DNA from: GW2011-AR5 sp041645025
Lineage (GTDB): Archaea; Aenigmatarchaeota; Aenigmatarchaeia; GW2011-AR5
Assembly: GCA_041645025.1 (NCBI GenBank)
Contig: JBAZQV010000004.1
Span: forward strand, 1 to 43,386
DNA: 43,386 nucleotides
Direction: 5' to 3'
In this document: piece by piece, positions 1 through 7,557 of the stretch
Numbering within the stretch: the stretch's first letter is position 1
Layout of the letters: every line of letters begins with the position of its first letter
The notes under the pieces: model-generated
What the model was told of the DNA's origin: nothing
The model's input: only the letters and a program-made list of their open reading frames with translations
Database searches by the model: none
Position numbers and translations under genes: made by a program

Positions 1-84
1 CCGTTTTTTTTGAAATTTCGGCTTTGGCACCTCCCTCCGGCCTACTTCTAATTGCTTAAGAATTTTTAGTTGCATCCAGTTAAT

Positions 85-345
85 ATGAACTATTCATTAA
101 TGATTGGATTTGGTGCGGCAGGACTAGTTTTGACCAAATTAGCTGGTGATACCTATGGTGGCTATGTTTTTACAACCAGACTGCTTCGGGACGGGCTTAG
201 CCAAAGGGAGATAGAGCAGCGGGTAAGTGAATGCATGCCTTCTGACATGAAATATGCATCAAAAATCGGCAGGGAGCTTGCTTACTTTCAAAATCGCAAG
301 GCTAGCCGCAATCAAGGTCGGAGAAGCGGTGTTGAGCAACTATGA
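85..345 (+). CDS. Small protein with N-terminal hydrophobic segment, member of a local paralogous family
   Basis: I do not recognise a named family. The ATG at 85 is preferred over a TTG at 70. A hydrophobic segment (residues about 4-20) is followed by a motif of the form L-x-x-G-L-S-x-x-E-I-E-x-R (residues about 40-50) and a late G-R-E-L-A-Y. The same layout (hydrophobic N-terminus, a GY/GL-S/T-x-x-x-x-E motif, and GR-x-L-A-Y or GRKVVYA near the end) is seen at 888-1124 and 10158-10418, so these look like paralogs. The stop overlaps the start of the next gene as ATGA, which implies translational coupling with the DUF998 protein. Function unknown; membrane anchoring is an inference. Confidence 0.6.
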   Translation: MNYSLMIGFGAAGLVLTKLAGDTYGGYVFTTRLLRDGLSQREIEQRVSECMPSDMKYASKIGRELAYFQNRKASRNQGRRSGVEQL

Positions 346-863
346 AATACTATTCTGCTCTGTGTGTAGTCAGCGGCCTGCTGCCGCTTGCTGTCATAAC
401 AGTCTTATCGTTCCTGGCAAAAGACTTCACACTGTTTGAGAACTACATAAGCGACTTGGGCGTGAGTAACTATGCTATTGTATTCAATGCGTCCCTGGTA
501 ATAGCTGCTATTTTGATCGTGCCATTTATACTACATCTTGGTAAAAGGTACAATTACCTGAAACCGGTCTTCTTTTTCGCGGCAGTGGCAGTTGCCGGCG
601 TAGGCATATTCCCTTCCTCAGGCCCGGTTCACTGGTATGTTTCAGCAGCCTTCTTTATCCTGACATTCCTTACAATACTGCTCTCAGGGATTAAGAAAAG
701 ATCAAAGCCGTCGGGCGCACTTTCTATCTTTCTGGCACTTTTGTGCTTTGCCGGGCTCCTGATTTTCAATCCATTCATAGAAACGTTGCAGGTGTACGCC
801 ATAGGACTGTGGATAGCGGCTGCCGGGCTGCTGTCAGAGAGCATCTTCGGGAAAAAGGGTTAA
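342..863 (+). CDS. DUF998-like integral membrane protein
   Basis: 173 residues with about six hydrophobic segments. The family pattern is visible: an early ISDLG motif (residues about 31-35) after the first membrane segment, an asparagine at the start of the second segment, and G-I-F-P followed by H before the fourth segment (residues about 88-98). These are the polar residues usually conserved in DUF998 proteins of archaea and bacteria, whose biochemical role is unknown. It overlaps the preceding small gene by four bases (ATGA) and is followed 24 bases later by a related small protein, so the three probably form one transcript. Family assignment is from motif memory. Confidence 0.7.
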   Translation: MKYYSALCVVSGLLPLAVITVLSFLAKDFTLFENYISDLGVSNYAIVFNASLVIAAILIVPFILHLGKRYNYLKPVFFFAAVAVAGVGIFPSSGPVHWYVSAAFFILTFLTILLSGIKKRSKPSGALSIFLALLCFAGLLIFNPFIETLQVYAIGLWIAAAGLLSESIFGKKG

Positions 864-887
864 GAAGACTTCGGTTATAGGAAGACT

Positions 888-1124
888 ATGCCACGAAACA
901 TTGGGCGAAAAGTAGCGGGTATAATCGGCGCTGCTGCATTTGTTGCCGCAGGCGTAAACGTAACTGATTATATAATTGCGAGAGGCAGATTATCACAAGG
1001 CTATACCAGGGCTCAGATAGAGGAACGGTTTGACTACAATAAATTAATGGCAAACGGCGATCCTTTAGGCGCGGTCTGCTCCGTTATTGGAAAACCGGGC
1101 AGAGACCTTGCGTACCGAAAGTAA
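888..1124 (+). CDS. Small membrane-anchored protein, paralog of 85-345 and 10158-10418
   Basis: 78 residues. A glycine/alanine-rich hydrophobic segment at residues about 8-25 is followed by an S-Q-G-Y-T-R-A-Q-I-E-E-R-F motif (residues about 37-49) and a C-terminal G-R-D-L-A-Y. The start has a purine-rich AGGAAG seven bases upstream. Position directly after the DUF998 gene suggests cotranscription. The shared motif with two other small proteins in the window is the only clue; no function can be given. Confidence 0.6.
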   Translation: MPRNIGRKVAGIIGAAAFVAAGVNVTDYIIARGRLSQGYTRAQIEERFDYNKLMANGDPLGAVCSVIGKPGRDLAYRK

Positions 1125-1183
1125 ATAATTAGGCTTTTTCTGGACTATTCAATAACCTTTATTAATCCAGCTGTTGTTAATAT

Positions 1184-1720
1184 CTTAAGTGACCTGTCAG
1201 CAACTACCGGGGCTAAGGCAGCAGTCTTGGAGATTCCAGTGATCGTTGACTAGCTCTGAGGAAGCTCTGTCCACCCCTGACCGAAGCTATGCTTTGGTTT
1301 GTAGAAGTATGGAAGATGGGCGAAACGGCGTAAAAGCCACTTTGCCACAATTCATGGGCGAGAGTCTATTGTAAGGAAGAACAAAATTCTTCCTACACAA
1401 GTTAAGCAACGCTTAACCTTGTGTTGGTGAACAGAAACGAACTTACTAGGCTGAGAGTAAAAGAGCACAAGACCGGGCGGCGCTTTTGGTGCCAGTCCGT
1501 TTGTGCTGTTTTGCTTTTTGATGCCTAAACGCGACTTCAGTCGCAGTAAGATGAAACGGCACCGCACGTACGGGTGCAAGCAGGCAAATGCCATAATAAG
1601 CGCTTAGATAAATGTTGCAAAGCCCCTTTCTTTTCAAAAGAAATGCCCTTGGGTTCAAAGAAATTCATGGGTTTGAAAAAGAAGGGCTTACAAAAGACAG
1701 GCTATGGCAGGTCACTTATA
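1184..1720 (+). ncRNA. rnpB: RNase P RNA (catalytic RNA for tRNA 5' maturation)
   Basis: Identified from conserved sequence and pairing. Helix P1 is a 13-bp pairing between 1186-1198 and 1706-1718 with one G-U. CR-I (GAGGAAGCTCTGTCC, 1258-1272) pairs with CR-V (ACAAAAGACAGGCT, 1690-1703) to form P4, including the conserved bulged U in the 5' strand. The CR-II/III type sequence GGGCGAAACGGCGTAAAAGCC lies at about 1318-1338 and CR-IV type AGATAAATGTTGC at about 1607-1619. This is an archaeal type A layout with a bacterial-like core. Hairpin-forming inserts at 1373-1430 probably belong to the specificity domain. The 3' strand of P1 is repeated downstream at 3975, 6997 and (imperfectly) 7547. Confidence 0.93.
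1703..1716 (+). repeat. RNase P RNA 3'-end direct repeat, copy 1 (in the intact gene)
   Basis: The 14-base string TATGGCAGGTCACT is the 3' strand of helix P1 plus the bases before it. Exact copies occur at 3975-3988 and 6997-7010, with an 11-base near-copy at 7547-7557, all in the same orientation. After the core all copies continue with a TATA(C/T)T-like string. This is the pattern of an attachment site at the 3' end of a stable RNA gene. Confidence 0.75.
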
Positions 1721-1730
1721 CTCACAAGAC

Positions 1731-1753
1731 GGGCTAGTGGAAGTCACTAGCTC
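1731..1753 (+). terminator. Hairpin at the end of rnpB
   Basis: GGGCTAGTG (1731-1739) pairs with CACTAGCTC (1745-1753): nine pairs with one G-U and a five-base loop, just after the RNase P RNA. The tail is pyrimidine-rich (ATCTTCATG) rather than a clean T-run. A diverged version with a better T-run follows the second repeat copy at 4000-4032. Confidence 0.5.
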
Positions 1754-1763
1754 ATCTTCATGT

Positions 1764-3245
1764 TTACACCATCAAAAGAAACAGCCAAAGCGGGACATAA
1801 ATTAATTTTCCGTCTTTCTCTAGTTTGTCTACTGTGACAACGAAGCCAAAAGGAGCCCGTCCGTTTTCTACAAATTTGCGTATTGCTTTGACATCCGGCT
1901 TGTCTATCCTGTTCCTATACTTTACTTCTATCGGAAGCACATGTTCCATGCAGTCTAATATTATGTCTATTTCGTCGCCGTTTTCTCTCCAGTAAAACAT
2001 GTCTGGCCTGGCTTTGCTGGTTAGATTAAATTTCAGTCTTAGGCAATGATTGAATACAATAGTTTCCACTAATTTACCCAATTCATTCCCGTCCTGGACG
2101 ACAGATTCAACAAATGAGTTGTTTATGACATTTCTCAGGCCAGCGTCGTTTATGTAGAATTTCTTGATTTTCTTCTTTACCAGTTTGCTCTTACCATGAC
2201 GAAAATTCTCGGAAACAGAGATTATGAATGTATCACGCAAGAAACCTATGTATTCCTTTATTATGGCAGAGTTTTCCTCAAGATCTCTGGCAATTGTTTC
2301 CATGCTCAGCATCCAGGACGTATTCCTGGCCAAGTAAACAAGTATGGCTTCCATTAGCTGTGGCTTTCGTATGGAATGTGTTTGTTTTATATCAGAATTA
2401 ATTACGTCCCTGTAGTTTGTTGTCAGGCTTTCTATGCATTTCTTGAAATCCGGTTCTTTTACTATTCTCGGATATCCGCCCTTGATTATGTAATTAGTCA
2501 GAAGAGCCCTGAAATACGATTCTTCAAGAGCAAGCTGCTTGTAAGCGTCCTGGAATTTTGAGTATAAGCCAGCTATATCAGCCTCTGAAATATCTTTTTT
2601 CTTCAGCACTTCTACCAAGCTATCTTTCAGTGTTTTTTTAATCGAGTTGATATACTGGTGCTCTTTTCCGGCGGCGAATTTATCATACCTAGCCGCCTCT
2701 ACAAACTTGAACGGCACAAGAATTTGATTTATGGCCCTGCCAACGAAGGGCTTTGTGCTGTCCATAATTATCTTCGCACTTGACGAGCCTGAAATAATGA
2801 ACTTGATTTTTTTGTTTATGTCGTACCAGCTTTTTACGCTCTGCGTCCAGTTTTCTACTTTCTGCACCTCGTCTATCAGGACAAAAATCCTGTACTTTAT
2901 GCTGCTAATTTCTTCTTTCAAAACATATTCCTGATAGACCTGTAATGAATCTTCTATGGGTGATTTGGATACAGCGTTTAGTCCTGCGTTATCGGCCCTG
3001 ATAAAAAATATTTTCTTAGGACCTTCCACAGCCAAGAGATGCTCGACAATCTGCTCCATCATGGTTGTTTTGCCTACCTGTCTGGCCCCGACAAGCGTAA
3101 CTATCTCTGTGTCATCCAGACGCTTTTTGATTGCATAGAAATCCAGCCGCTTAAATGGCTCTACGTTCTCTATTTTACCGGCTTCCCACCATGGATTAAA
3201 TACTCTAAGTATTCGCAATATCTCCCGGCTCTTTTCTATGTCCAT
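1764..3245 (-). CDS. AAA ATPase with DUF4143-type C-terminal domain
   Basis: 493 residues. N-terminal P-loop ATPase: Walker A G-A-R-Q-V-G-K-T-T (residues about 53-61), Walker B F-V-L-I-D-E-V-Q (about 120-127) and a sensor-like I-I-S-G-S-S-S (about 150-156), typical of AAA_14. The C-terminal half has the DUF4143 layout ending in E-I-D-I-I-L-D plus P-I-E-V-K-Y (residues about 425-445), a PD-(D/E)xK-like signature. These ATPases are abundant in archaea with no settled role and are often found in variable regions. It is the main cargo of the first rnpB-bounded segment, with an HNH gene upstream. A second, distant ATPase of the same class is at 5177-6667. Confidence 0.85.
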   Translation of the reverse strand: MDIEKSREILRILRVFNPWWEAGKIENVEPFKRLDFYAIKKRLDDTEIVTLVGARQVGKTTMMEQIVEHLLAVEGPKKIFFIRADNAGLNAVSKSPIEDSLQVYQEYVLKEEISSIKYRIFVLIDEVQKVENWTQSVKSWYDINKKIKFIISGSSSAKIIMDSTKPFVGRAINQILVPFKFVEAARYDKFAAGKEHQYINSIKKTLKDSLVEVLKKKDISEADIAGLYSKFQDAYKQLALEESYFRALLTNYIIKGGYPRIVKEPDFKKCIESLTTNYRDVINSDIKQTHSIRKPQLMEAILVYLARNTSWMLSMETIARDLEENSAIIKEYIGFLRDTFIISVSENFRHGKSKLVKKKIKKFYINDAGLRNVINNSFVESVVQDGNELGKLVETIVFNHCLRLKFNLTSKARPDMFYWRENGDEIDIILDCMEHVLPIEVKYRNRIDKPDVKAIRKFVENGRAPFGFVVTVDKLEKDGKLIYVPLWLFLLMV

Positions 3246-3346
3246 TTATATCACTTATACATTGTTTATTTAATAGAATTATACTATTCATAAAGTATTT
3301 AAATCTTATGTTTATACTATATATACATAGAATAAATAGACGTATT

Positions 3347-3874
3347 TTATGGTAATTTTAAAAATCTCTGATGATAGCGAACCCAGTTGTTATACATATC
3401 ACCTGCTCCACCAGTTCTAGAAGTCACAAATCCAAACAGTCTTTTGAGATACTCTCTATCCATCTTGAAAGGAACCTTATTTTTCAGGCCCAAAAAAGCT
3501 ATGACCTCTACGTCTGTTGACCCTTTATCGCGCATCTCTCTTGTTATTCTGATTATGTCGCTTTGACCATATTTTGCTTCTTGATAGAGATCAACAATGC
3601 CTTGGATAACACAGCCCTGGCCAGAGTGTTTTACGAGATTGCACATCTGGCAGACTATTTGAAAGTTGATATCAGAGTTATTCTCGGGATCGCCGTCTAT
3701 GTGGTCTACAATTTGGTATTTGTCAGACCTGTAGCCACAGTAAGCGCATGTAAAGTTATCGCGTGAAAGAATCTTCTGCCGTAATTGCTTCCATTCTTCG
3801 CCTTCAAGCTTCTTGCTCTGGCTTGAGTTTCTCCATTTCTCAGGCGGTGCAAATGATGGAAACAGTATCTTCAT
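3347..3874 (-). CDS. HNH endonuclease domain protein
   Basis: 175 residues. The HNH core is clear: C-A-Y-C (residues about 43-46), D-H-I-D-G-D-P-E-N-N (about 57-66) and C-Q-M-C-N (about 76-80), giving the two zinc CxxC pairs and the catalytic H and N. The motif is preceded by a W-K-Q-L-R-Q-K-I-L-x-R-D stretch common in HNH nucleases. The C-terminal half (residues 95-175) is not recognised. Located between the ATPase gene and the second rnpB repeat copy. Could act in defence, in DNA mobility or as a stand-alone nuclease; the sequence does not decide. Confidence 0.85.
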   Translation of the reverse strand: MKILFPSFAPPEKWRNSSQSKKLEGEEWKQLRQKILSRDNFTCAYCGYRSDKYQIVDHIDGDPENNSDINFQIVCQMCNLVKHSGQGCVIQGIVDLYQEAKYGQSDIIRITREMRDKGSTDVEVIAFLGLKNKVPFKMDREYLKRLFGFVTSRTGGAGDMYNNWVRYHQRFLKLP

Positions 3875-3974
3875 ATTTTATAATTGGATGAAGCAGATAA
3901 AAGAGTTTGTGACGCTACTGACGCTTCCATTCCAATTAGTTCAAAAATGAGTAACCTGTAATGCGCCCGCAAGT

Positions 3975-3988
3975 TATGGCAGGTCACT
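3975..3988 (+). repeat. RNase P RNA 3'-end direct repeat, copy 2
   Basis: Exact 14-base copy of 1703-1716. The similarity continues as TTATACTTACG, matching TATACTCAC after copy 1, and then into a diverged version of the rnpB terminal hairpin. It separates the ATPase/HNH segment from the next accessory segment. Confidence 0.75.
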
Positions 3989-3999
3989 ATTATACTTAC

Positions 4000-4032
4000 G
4001 ACAGGTTAGCGAAGAACGTTAGCCCGTCTTTT
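4000..4032 (+). terminator. Duplicated rnpB-type terminator hairpin
   Basis: GACAGGTTAGCG (4000-4011) pairs with CGTTAGCCCGTC (4017-4028) with one A-C mismatch and two G-U pairs, followed by TTTT. It corresponds in position and in part in sequence (GACxGGxTAG) to the hairpin after copy 1. The duplicated block is therefore the P1 3' strand plus terminator rather than 14 bases only. Confidence 0.6.
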
Positions 4033-4060
4033 ACTATTTAGGCACCAATCGAACAGGATA

Positions 4061-4549
4061 TTACTTTGAATATACCAGTCGTGGTCTTCCGGATGAGTCT
4101 TTCTGTTCAGCAGAATCTTTTCCACACGGTTTTCCAAGCGTTTGACTAACTACTGGATTATCATAATTAATTTGGAATTCTTGGTGTCTGAAAAGATTCA
4201 TCATATCACTATACGTTTTGCCATCACCTCTTGCTAAAGCAAGAGAAGCTGCTAAAGAATAATTGCCTTCTTCTTGATATTGTTCAATAATTCTTGCATA
4301 CTCGACAACAGAAATACAATTTGCTAAGCTTTCAAATGGTATTTTATGACTTCGTGCACTAATTTGCGTAAACCCTAATTCCGTCATTAATTCGTAGACC
4401 AAATCATTCTGCTCTACGGGATCTTCCGGAAGGCAATCCATGGCTTGCCTTTTGAGGGTTGTATGCGTCTCCATATCTCCATTTATTTGTGCAATTTTTG
4501 CGGTACTCATAAGTTCAAAGTATCTTTTCATGTCGAATTTTTGACTCAT
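4061..4549 (-). CDS. Hypothetical helical protein
   Basis: 162 residues, predicted mostly helical for residues 1-120, with a charged, proline-containing C-terminal tail (about 135-162). I do not recognise a family. AGTGAT stands just before the ATG and a TATA-like TTTATAAGTAA lies about 35-45 bases upstream. The neighbouring winged-helix gene is 64 bases away on the same strand, and both sit inside the second rnpB-bounded segment. May be a partner of the regulator or of the ATPase; this is speculation from position only. Confidence 0.6.
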   Translation of the reverse strand: MSQKFDMKRYFELMSTAKIAQINGDMETHTTLKRQAMDCLPEDPVEQNDLVYELMTELGFTQISARSHKIPFESLANCISVVEYARIIEQYQEEGNYSLAASLALARGDGKTYSDMMNLFRHQEFQINYDNPVVSQTLGKPCGKDSAEQKDSSGRPRLVYSK

Positions 4550-4613
4550 AACATCACTTATGTTTCAATTATATAAAGCTATTACTTATAAATAGTAACA
4601 AATGTAACCAAAT

Positions 4614-4973
4614 CTATTTTGCTCCCAATTCCTGCCGCTTCAATTCCTCATCAACAGCTTTGCTTGTAACTAGGTTGTTTATTTCTATCAAATTCTTGGC
4701 TATCTGACTGTCTGTATTCAGCTTGTAGAGCTTCGCGCGACCTACTTGTCTCGTTTCTTTTACTATTCCTTTTTCTACCAGCTTGAAGAAAAATGAGTGC
4801 AAGGTGTTCCAACCCACACCGCTTTCTTTTGCTATATCTGTTAATGAGTAGTCAAATTCCCTGTAAGTCATAAGGAAGTCTAAAACCTTTATTAGTGGCG
4901 AGCTTCCAAATACTTCTATGAATGCTGTAACCGATTGACGTTCTTTGAACGTCTGTTTGTTTCTGTCTTCCAT
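4614..4973 (-). CDS. Winged-helix DNA-binding protein
   Basis: 119 residues. Residues about 25-90 form a winged helix: L-I-K-V-L-D-F-L, then Y-S-L-T-D-I-A-K-E-S-G-V as helix 2, W-N-T-L-H-S-F-F-F-K-L as recognition helix, and G-I-V-K-E-T-R-x-x-G-R-A-K-L-Y as wing. This is the MarR/ArsR-like form common in archaeal accessory regions. Start supported by AAGGTGA upstream (around 4984) and a TATA-like ATATTTAAACTT about 35 bases upstream. Divergent from the ATPase gene at 5177 across a 203-base AT-rich intergenic stretch, so it may regulate that gene. Confidence 0.8.
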   Translation of the reverse strand: MEDRNKQTFKERQSVTAFIEVFGSSPLIKVLDFLMTYREFDYSLTDIAKESGVGWNTLHSFFFKLVEKGIVKETRQVGRAKLYKLNTDSQIAKNLIEINNLVTSKAVDEELKRQELGAK

Positions 4974-5176
4974 GCAAATTCACCTTATAACTAATGAAAA
5001 GATAAGTTTAAATATCTATTTTATCAGTATATAACTATTATTTTAGTATATTAAACTATCAGAATAGTGATGTATAGTTCATCATTTCTTCTAGCGCTAA
5101 ATATTAATCATTTTATTCTATAAAATGAAATAGCTATATTTCATTACAATTTTTGAAATGAACTTTAAGTACTTTT

Positions 5177-6667
5177 ATGCCTATATTTAGTAATATGATT
5201 GAAGTACAAGACAACATAGTTGGTTATCTAAACACTCAATTGGCTGTAGCGTCTGAGTTGGCGAAGAACTACACAACAGACCCTGCTACAGGCGGCAAGT
5301 TTCTGTATAGACCCATTTACTATCGGTTGTTCAAGGCCGTGTCAAATTTCGTAAAGCCCGAAGGTGTTGAGAGCAGACTTATCATAATTCCAGGGTTGCG
5401 TGGTGTTGGAAAAACAACACTGCTTTTCCAGATATTTGAGCGCTTTCAGAATGCCAAAAATACAAAATTCCTCTACCTATCCTGCGATCGCCTAGTAGAG
5501 TTTGGTGTCGGGCTACAAGAAGTTCTGAGTGTATACGAAAACAAGTTTCTTGGCGGGCCTTTAGAAACATACAAAGGCAAGCTTATTCTGCTAATTGATG
5601 AGGCGCACTATGACAAGAGCTGGTCATTAGTAATCAAAACTGTTTATGATCGCTCAAAAAATGTTATGATTCTAGTTTCTGGATCCTCTGCCATAGCATT
5701 TGGGATGACAACAGATCTAGTTAGAAGGGCCAAGACAGAATGGCTGTTCCCGCTAAGATTCATGGAGTATGTTTTGTTCAAGTCGGCGAAAACAAAAAAC
5801 ATTATATATCCTCCAGCACACACGGCTGATAATCTGCAAAATGCATTATTTCTCACACACTCTGCAAACGAAGCTTACAGCAAATTGGTAGGTGTAATTA
5901 AAGAAACCAGAACGCAGTATCTTTCCAAAATACCATCTTTACAGTCTGATATAGAGCAATATATGCTGCTTCGAGGCTTTCCGTTTACTATAAGCGAGGT
6001 TGACGAAAGCGTTCTTTACGAAAAGACGTTGGATATTCTGAGGAGAGTTATAGAAGAAGATTTGCCGTTATTTTCAGATGTAGGCAAGAAAACTATTTCG
6101 AAGGCATTTTCAATTCTCTCGTCTATAGCATGCAATAAGGGCGGTGGTGTCAGCATAAAATCTATTGCTGCTAACTTCAGTGACATATCAGAAACGTCTG
6201 TTTTTAGGCTGTTTGAAGGTTTAGAAAAGGCCGGCGTTCTCTTCCCCGTCAAACCATATGGCGGGCCTGAAAAGATAGCAAACGCTGCTTGGAAATATTA
6301 TTTTGCTACACCTGTTTTACAGGCAGCTCTTATGTGGAGAATAGGAAAGCTGGATAAAACAAGCGAGACGTTGGGACCGCTACTGGAAACTTCTGTTGCC
6401 AATACTCTGTGGCGGATAAATGTCCTTCAGAGCAGGATTATAAGCGGTCTTTATTACGACTACAAGAAGGGCGGAGCTGATTTTATAGCTAAAACACCTA
6501 ACGGCCTTGTTGTTATAGAAAGCGGCTGGGGAGATAAACCTTCAAGGCAGGTTAAACAAACCATGGAAAGCGTTTCTGCTTACATGGGAATCATTATTTC
6601 GGGTTCAGCAGAAAAAATCAATGAGAATATGATTACACTGCCAAAGGAAATAATGCTATTAGCTTAG
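5177..6667 (+). CDS. Second AAA_14/DUF4143-type archaeal ATPase
   Basis: 496 residues. Walker A G-L-R-G-V-G-K-T-T (residues about 72-80), Walker B L-I-L-L-I-D-E-A-H (about 136-144), sensor I-L-V-S-G-S-S (about 163-169). The C-terminal domain contains G-G-A-D-F-I-A followed by V-V-I-E-S-G-W-G (residues about 433-450): the first acidic site of a PD-(D/E)xK-like fold is kept but the usual E-V-K lysine is replaced, so nuclease activity is doubtful. It starts within a very AT-rich region. Distant from the ATPase at 1764-3245 and encoded in the opposite direction, so not a simple tandem duplicate. The 82-base palindromic repeat begins about 50 bases after its stop. Confidence 0.82.
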   Translation: MPIFSNMIEVQDNIVGYLNTQLAVASELAKNYTTDPATGGKFLYRPIYYRLFKAVSNFVKPEGVESRLIIIPGLRGVGKTTLLFQIFERFQNAKNTKFLYLSCDRLVEFGVGLQEVLSVYENKFLGGPLETYKGKLILLIDEAHYDKSWSLVIKTVYDRSKNVMILVSGSSAIAFGMTTDLVRRAKTEWLFPLRFMEYVLFKSAKTKNIIYPPAHTADNLQNALFLTHSANEAYSKLVGVIKETRTQYLSKIPSLQSDIEQYMLLRGFPFTISEVDESVLYEKTLDILRRVIEEDLPLFSDVGKKTISKAFSILSSIACNKGGGVSIKSIAANFSDISETSVFRLFEGLEKAGVLFPVKPYGGPEKIANAAWKYYFATPVLQAALMWRIGKLDKTSETLGPLLETSVANTLWRINVLQSRIISGLYYDYKKGGADFIAKTPNGLVVIESGWGDKPSRQVKQTMESVSAYMGIIISGSAEKINENMITLPKEIMLLA

Positions 6668-6717
6668 ATTGCTGATGCACAGATGGATAGGCGGAAAGCA
6701 TACGGCTCTTGACAATA

Positions 6718-6799
6718 GAGGACTTTGAATAATACACATTTCATTCAAAGTCCTTATTGTGAACTTTGAAAAATTATAGGGTTAATCAAAGTTCTCAAT
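6718..6799 (-). repeat. 82-base double-hairpin repeat, copy A (inverted)
   Basis: Reverse complement of the elements at 41251-41332 and 42721-42802, with about five mismatches over 82 bases, nearly all in hairpin loops. It carries two stems: GGACTTTGAAT with ATTCAAAGTCC, and GAACTTTGA with TCAAAGTTC, joined by a short linker. It abuts a truncated HTH gene at its right end, so its arrival or a linked event may have removed that gene's start. Confidence 0.88.
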
Positions 6800-6964
6800 A
6801 TACCGAAAGGATTTCCTCTTCATGCAAGAAATGATATTGCAAGAGTTACTCAGGATTTGATCAGGGAAGGCTTCATTGTGAGGAAGCCGACAAGCTACGG
6901 CGAGCATGTTTATCTCAATCCGAAACAGGTTTACGAGGCGAAGAAATTGGCAGGAATTGTTTGA
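6770..6964 (+). pseudogene. 5'-truncated winged-helix remnant
   Basis: An open frame with no start codon runs from 6770 to the TGA at 6962-6964 (about 64 residues). Its content is protein-like: A-R-N-D-I-A-R-V-T-Q-D-L-I-R-E-G-F-I-V-R, then S-Y-G-E-H-V-Y-L-N, reading as recognition helix and wing of an HTH. The upstream part is replaced by the 82-base repeat, whose end lies inside the frame. Between this remnant and the orphan TrmB-like domain at 7063 lies the third rnpB repeat copy. Confidence 0.55.
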
Positions 6965-6996
6965 CCTTGTTGGTCACTCTCCTTTTCTGGATATGA

Positions 6997-7010
6997 TATG
7001 GCAGGTCACT
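6997..7010 (+). repeat. RNase P RNA 3'-end direct repeat, copy 3
   Basis: Exact 14-base copy of 1703-1716, followed by ACTTATATT, comparable to the continuation after the other copies. No terminator-like hairpin follows here. It closes the second accessory segment (3989-6996). Confidence 0.7.
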
Positions 7011-7062
7011 ACTTATATTGATTAGGCATGTCTTTATGTTTTTTTGCAATGTAATGCTTTGT

Positions 7063-7515
7063 ATGACACTAAAAATACCGAAAGGAAAGTTTGCAGTAAA
7101 AGTTTATCGAGGAAAGGAAGGAATCAAGGGTGTTGTGGAAGCGTTCGGAAAGACACAGAAGAGCGGCGATACTATTTACAGCTTTGGCTATGAAGGCGGC
7201 TTCGATAAGGTTCTGGGCAAAGAATGGTGGAAGAAGGCGACCCGAACAAAATGGCCGAAAACAAAATTTGCAGGCGTATTTTCTTCCCATAAGTTGGCGA
7301 GCAAGCCTCACACGAAACGGGCTAAGGTGCGATACATTAAAGCCGGAAAAGGAAATATCGAAGTTGCTATCTGGAAGGACAGCGTCAGGATATTCCTGCT
7401 GTCAAAATCGACACCTTCCGTGATAGTGATTAGAAATCCCGAGATTGCAAGAGGTTTTATGAATTATTGGAAATTCCTGTGGCAGAAAGGACAGGAAGCT
7501 AAGAGAAAATTGTAG
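7063..7515 (+). CDS. TrmB-like effector domain without its HTH
   Basis: About 150 residues from the ATG at 7063; the ATG at 7045 or an upstream in-frame codon at 7018 is possible. The pattern V-Y-R-G-K-E-G-I-K (residues about 14-22), then I-Y-S-F-G, a W-W-K, and R-A-K-V-R-Y-I matches the effector part of TrmB-family regulators, which normally sits C-terminal to a winged helix. Here no HTH is encoded in frame. A winged-helix remnant lies just upstream, beyond a repeat copy. It could be a broken regulator or a stand-alone ligand-binding protein. TrmB assignment is by motif only. Confidence 0.55.
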   Translation: MTLKIPKGKFAVKVYRGKEGIKGVVEAFGKTQKSGDTIYSFGYEGGFDKVLGKEWWKKATRTKWPKTKFAGVFSSHKLASKPHTKRAKVRYIKAGKGNIEVAIWKDSVRIFLLSKSTPSVIVIRNPEIARGFMNYWKFLWQKGQEAKRKL

Positions 7516-7546
7516 TTAGATAACCCTTCTTATTGACGCAGTCTTT

Positions 7547-7557
7547 GCCAGGTCACT
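7547..7557 (+). repeat. RNase P RNA 3'-end direct repeat, degenerate copy 4
   Basis: GCCAGGTCACT differs by one base from GGCAGGTCACT in the other copies and is followed by ATTTTTTATATTC, again resembling their continuation. It overlaps the stop of the pentapeptide-repeat gene. If real it marks the outer end of the accessory region; an 11-base match with one mismatch alone could be chance. Confidence 0.4.

Noticed and set aside
1352..1658. Two minus-strand reading frames
   Set aside because: They lie wholly inside the RNase P RNA, whose helices P1 and P4 and conserved regions are clear.
1720..7547. An integrase or transposase explaining the rnpB-bounded segments
   Set aside because: No tyrosine-recombinase, serine-recombinase or DDE motifs were found in any protein of the region.
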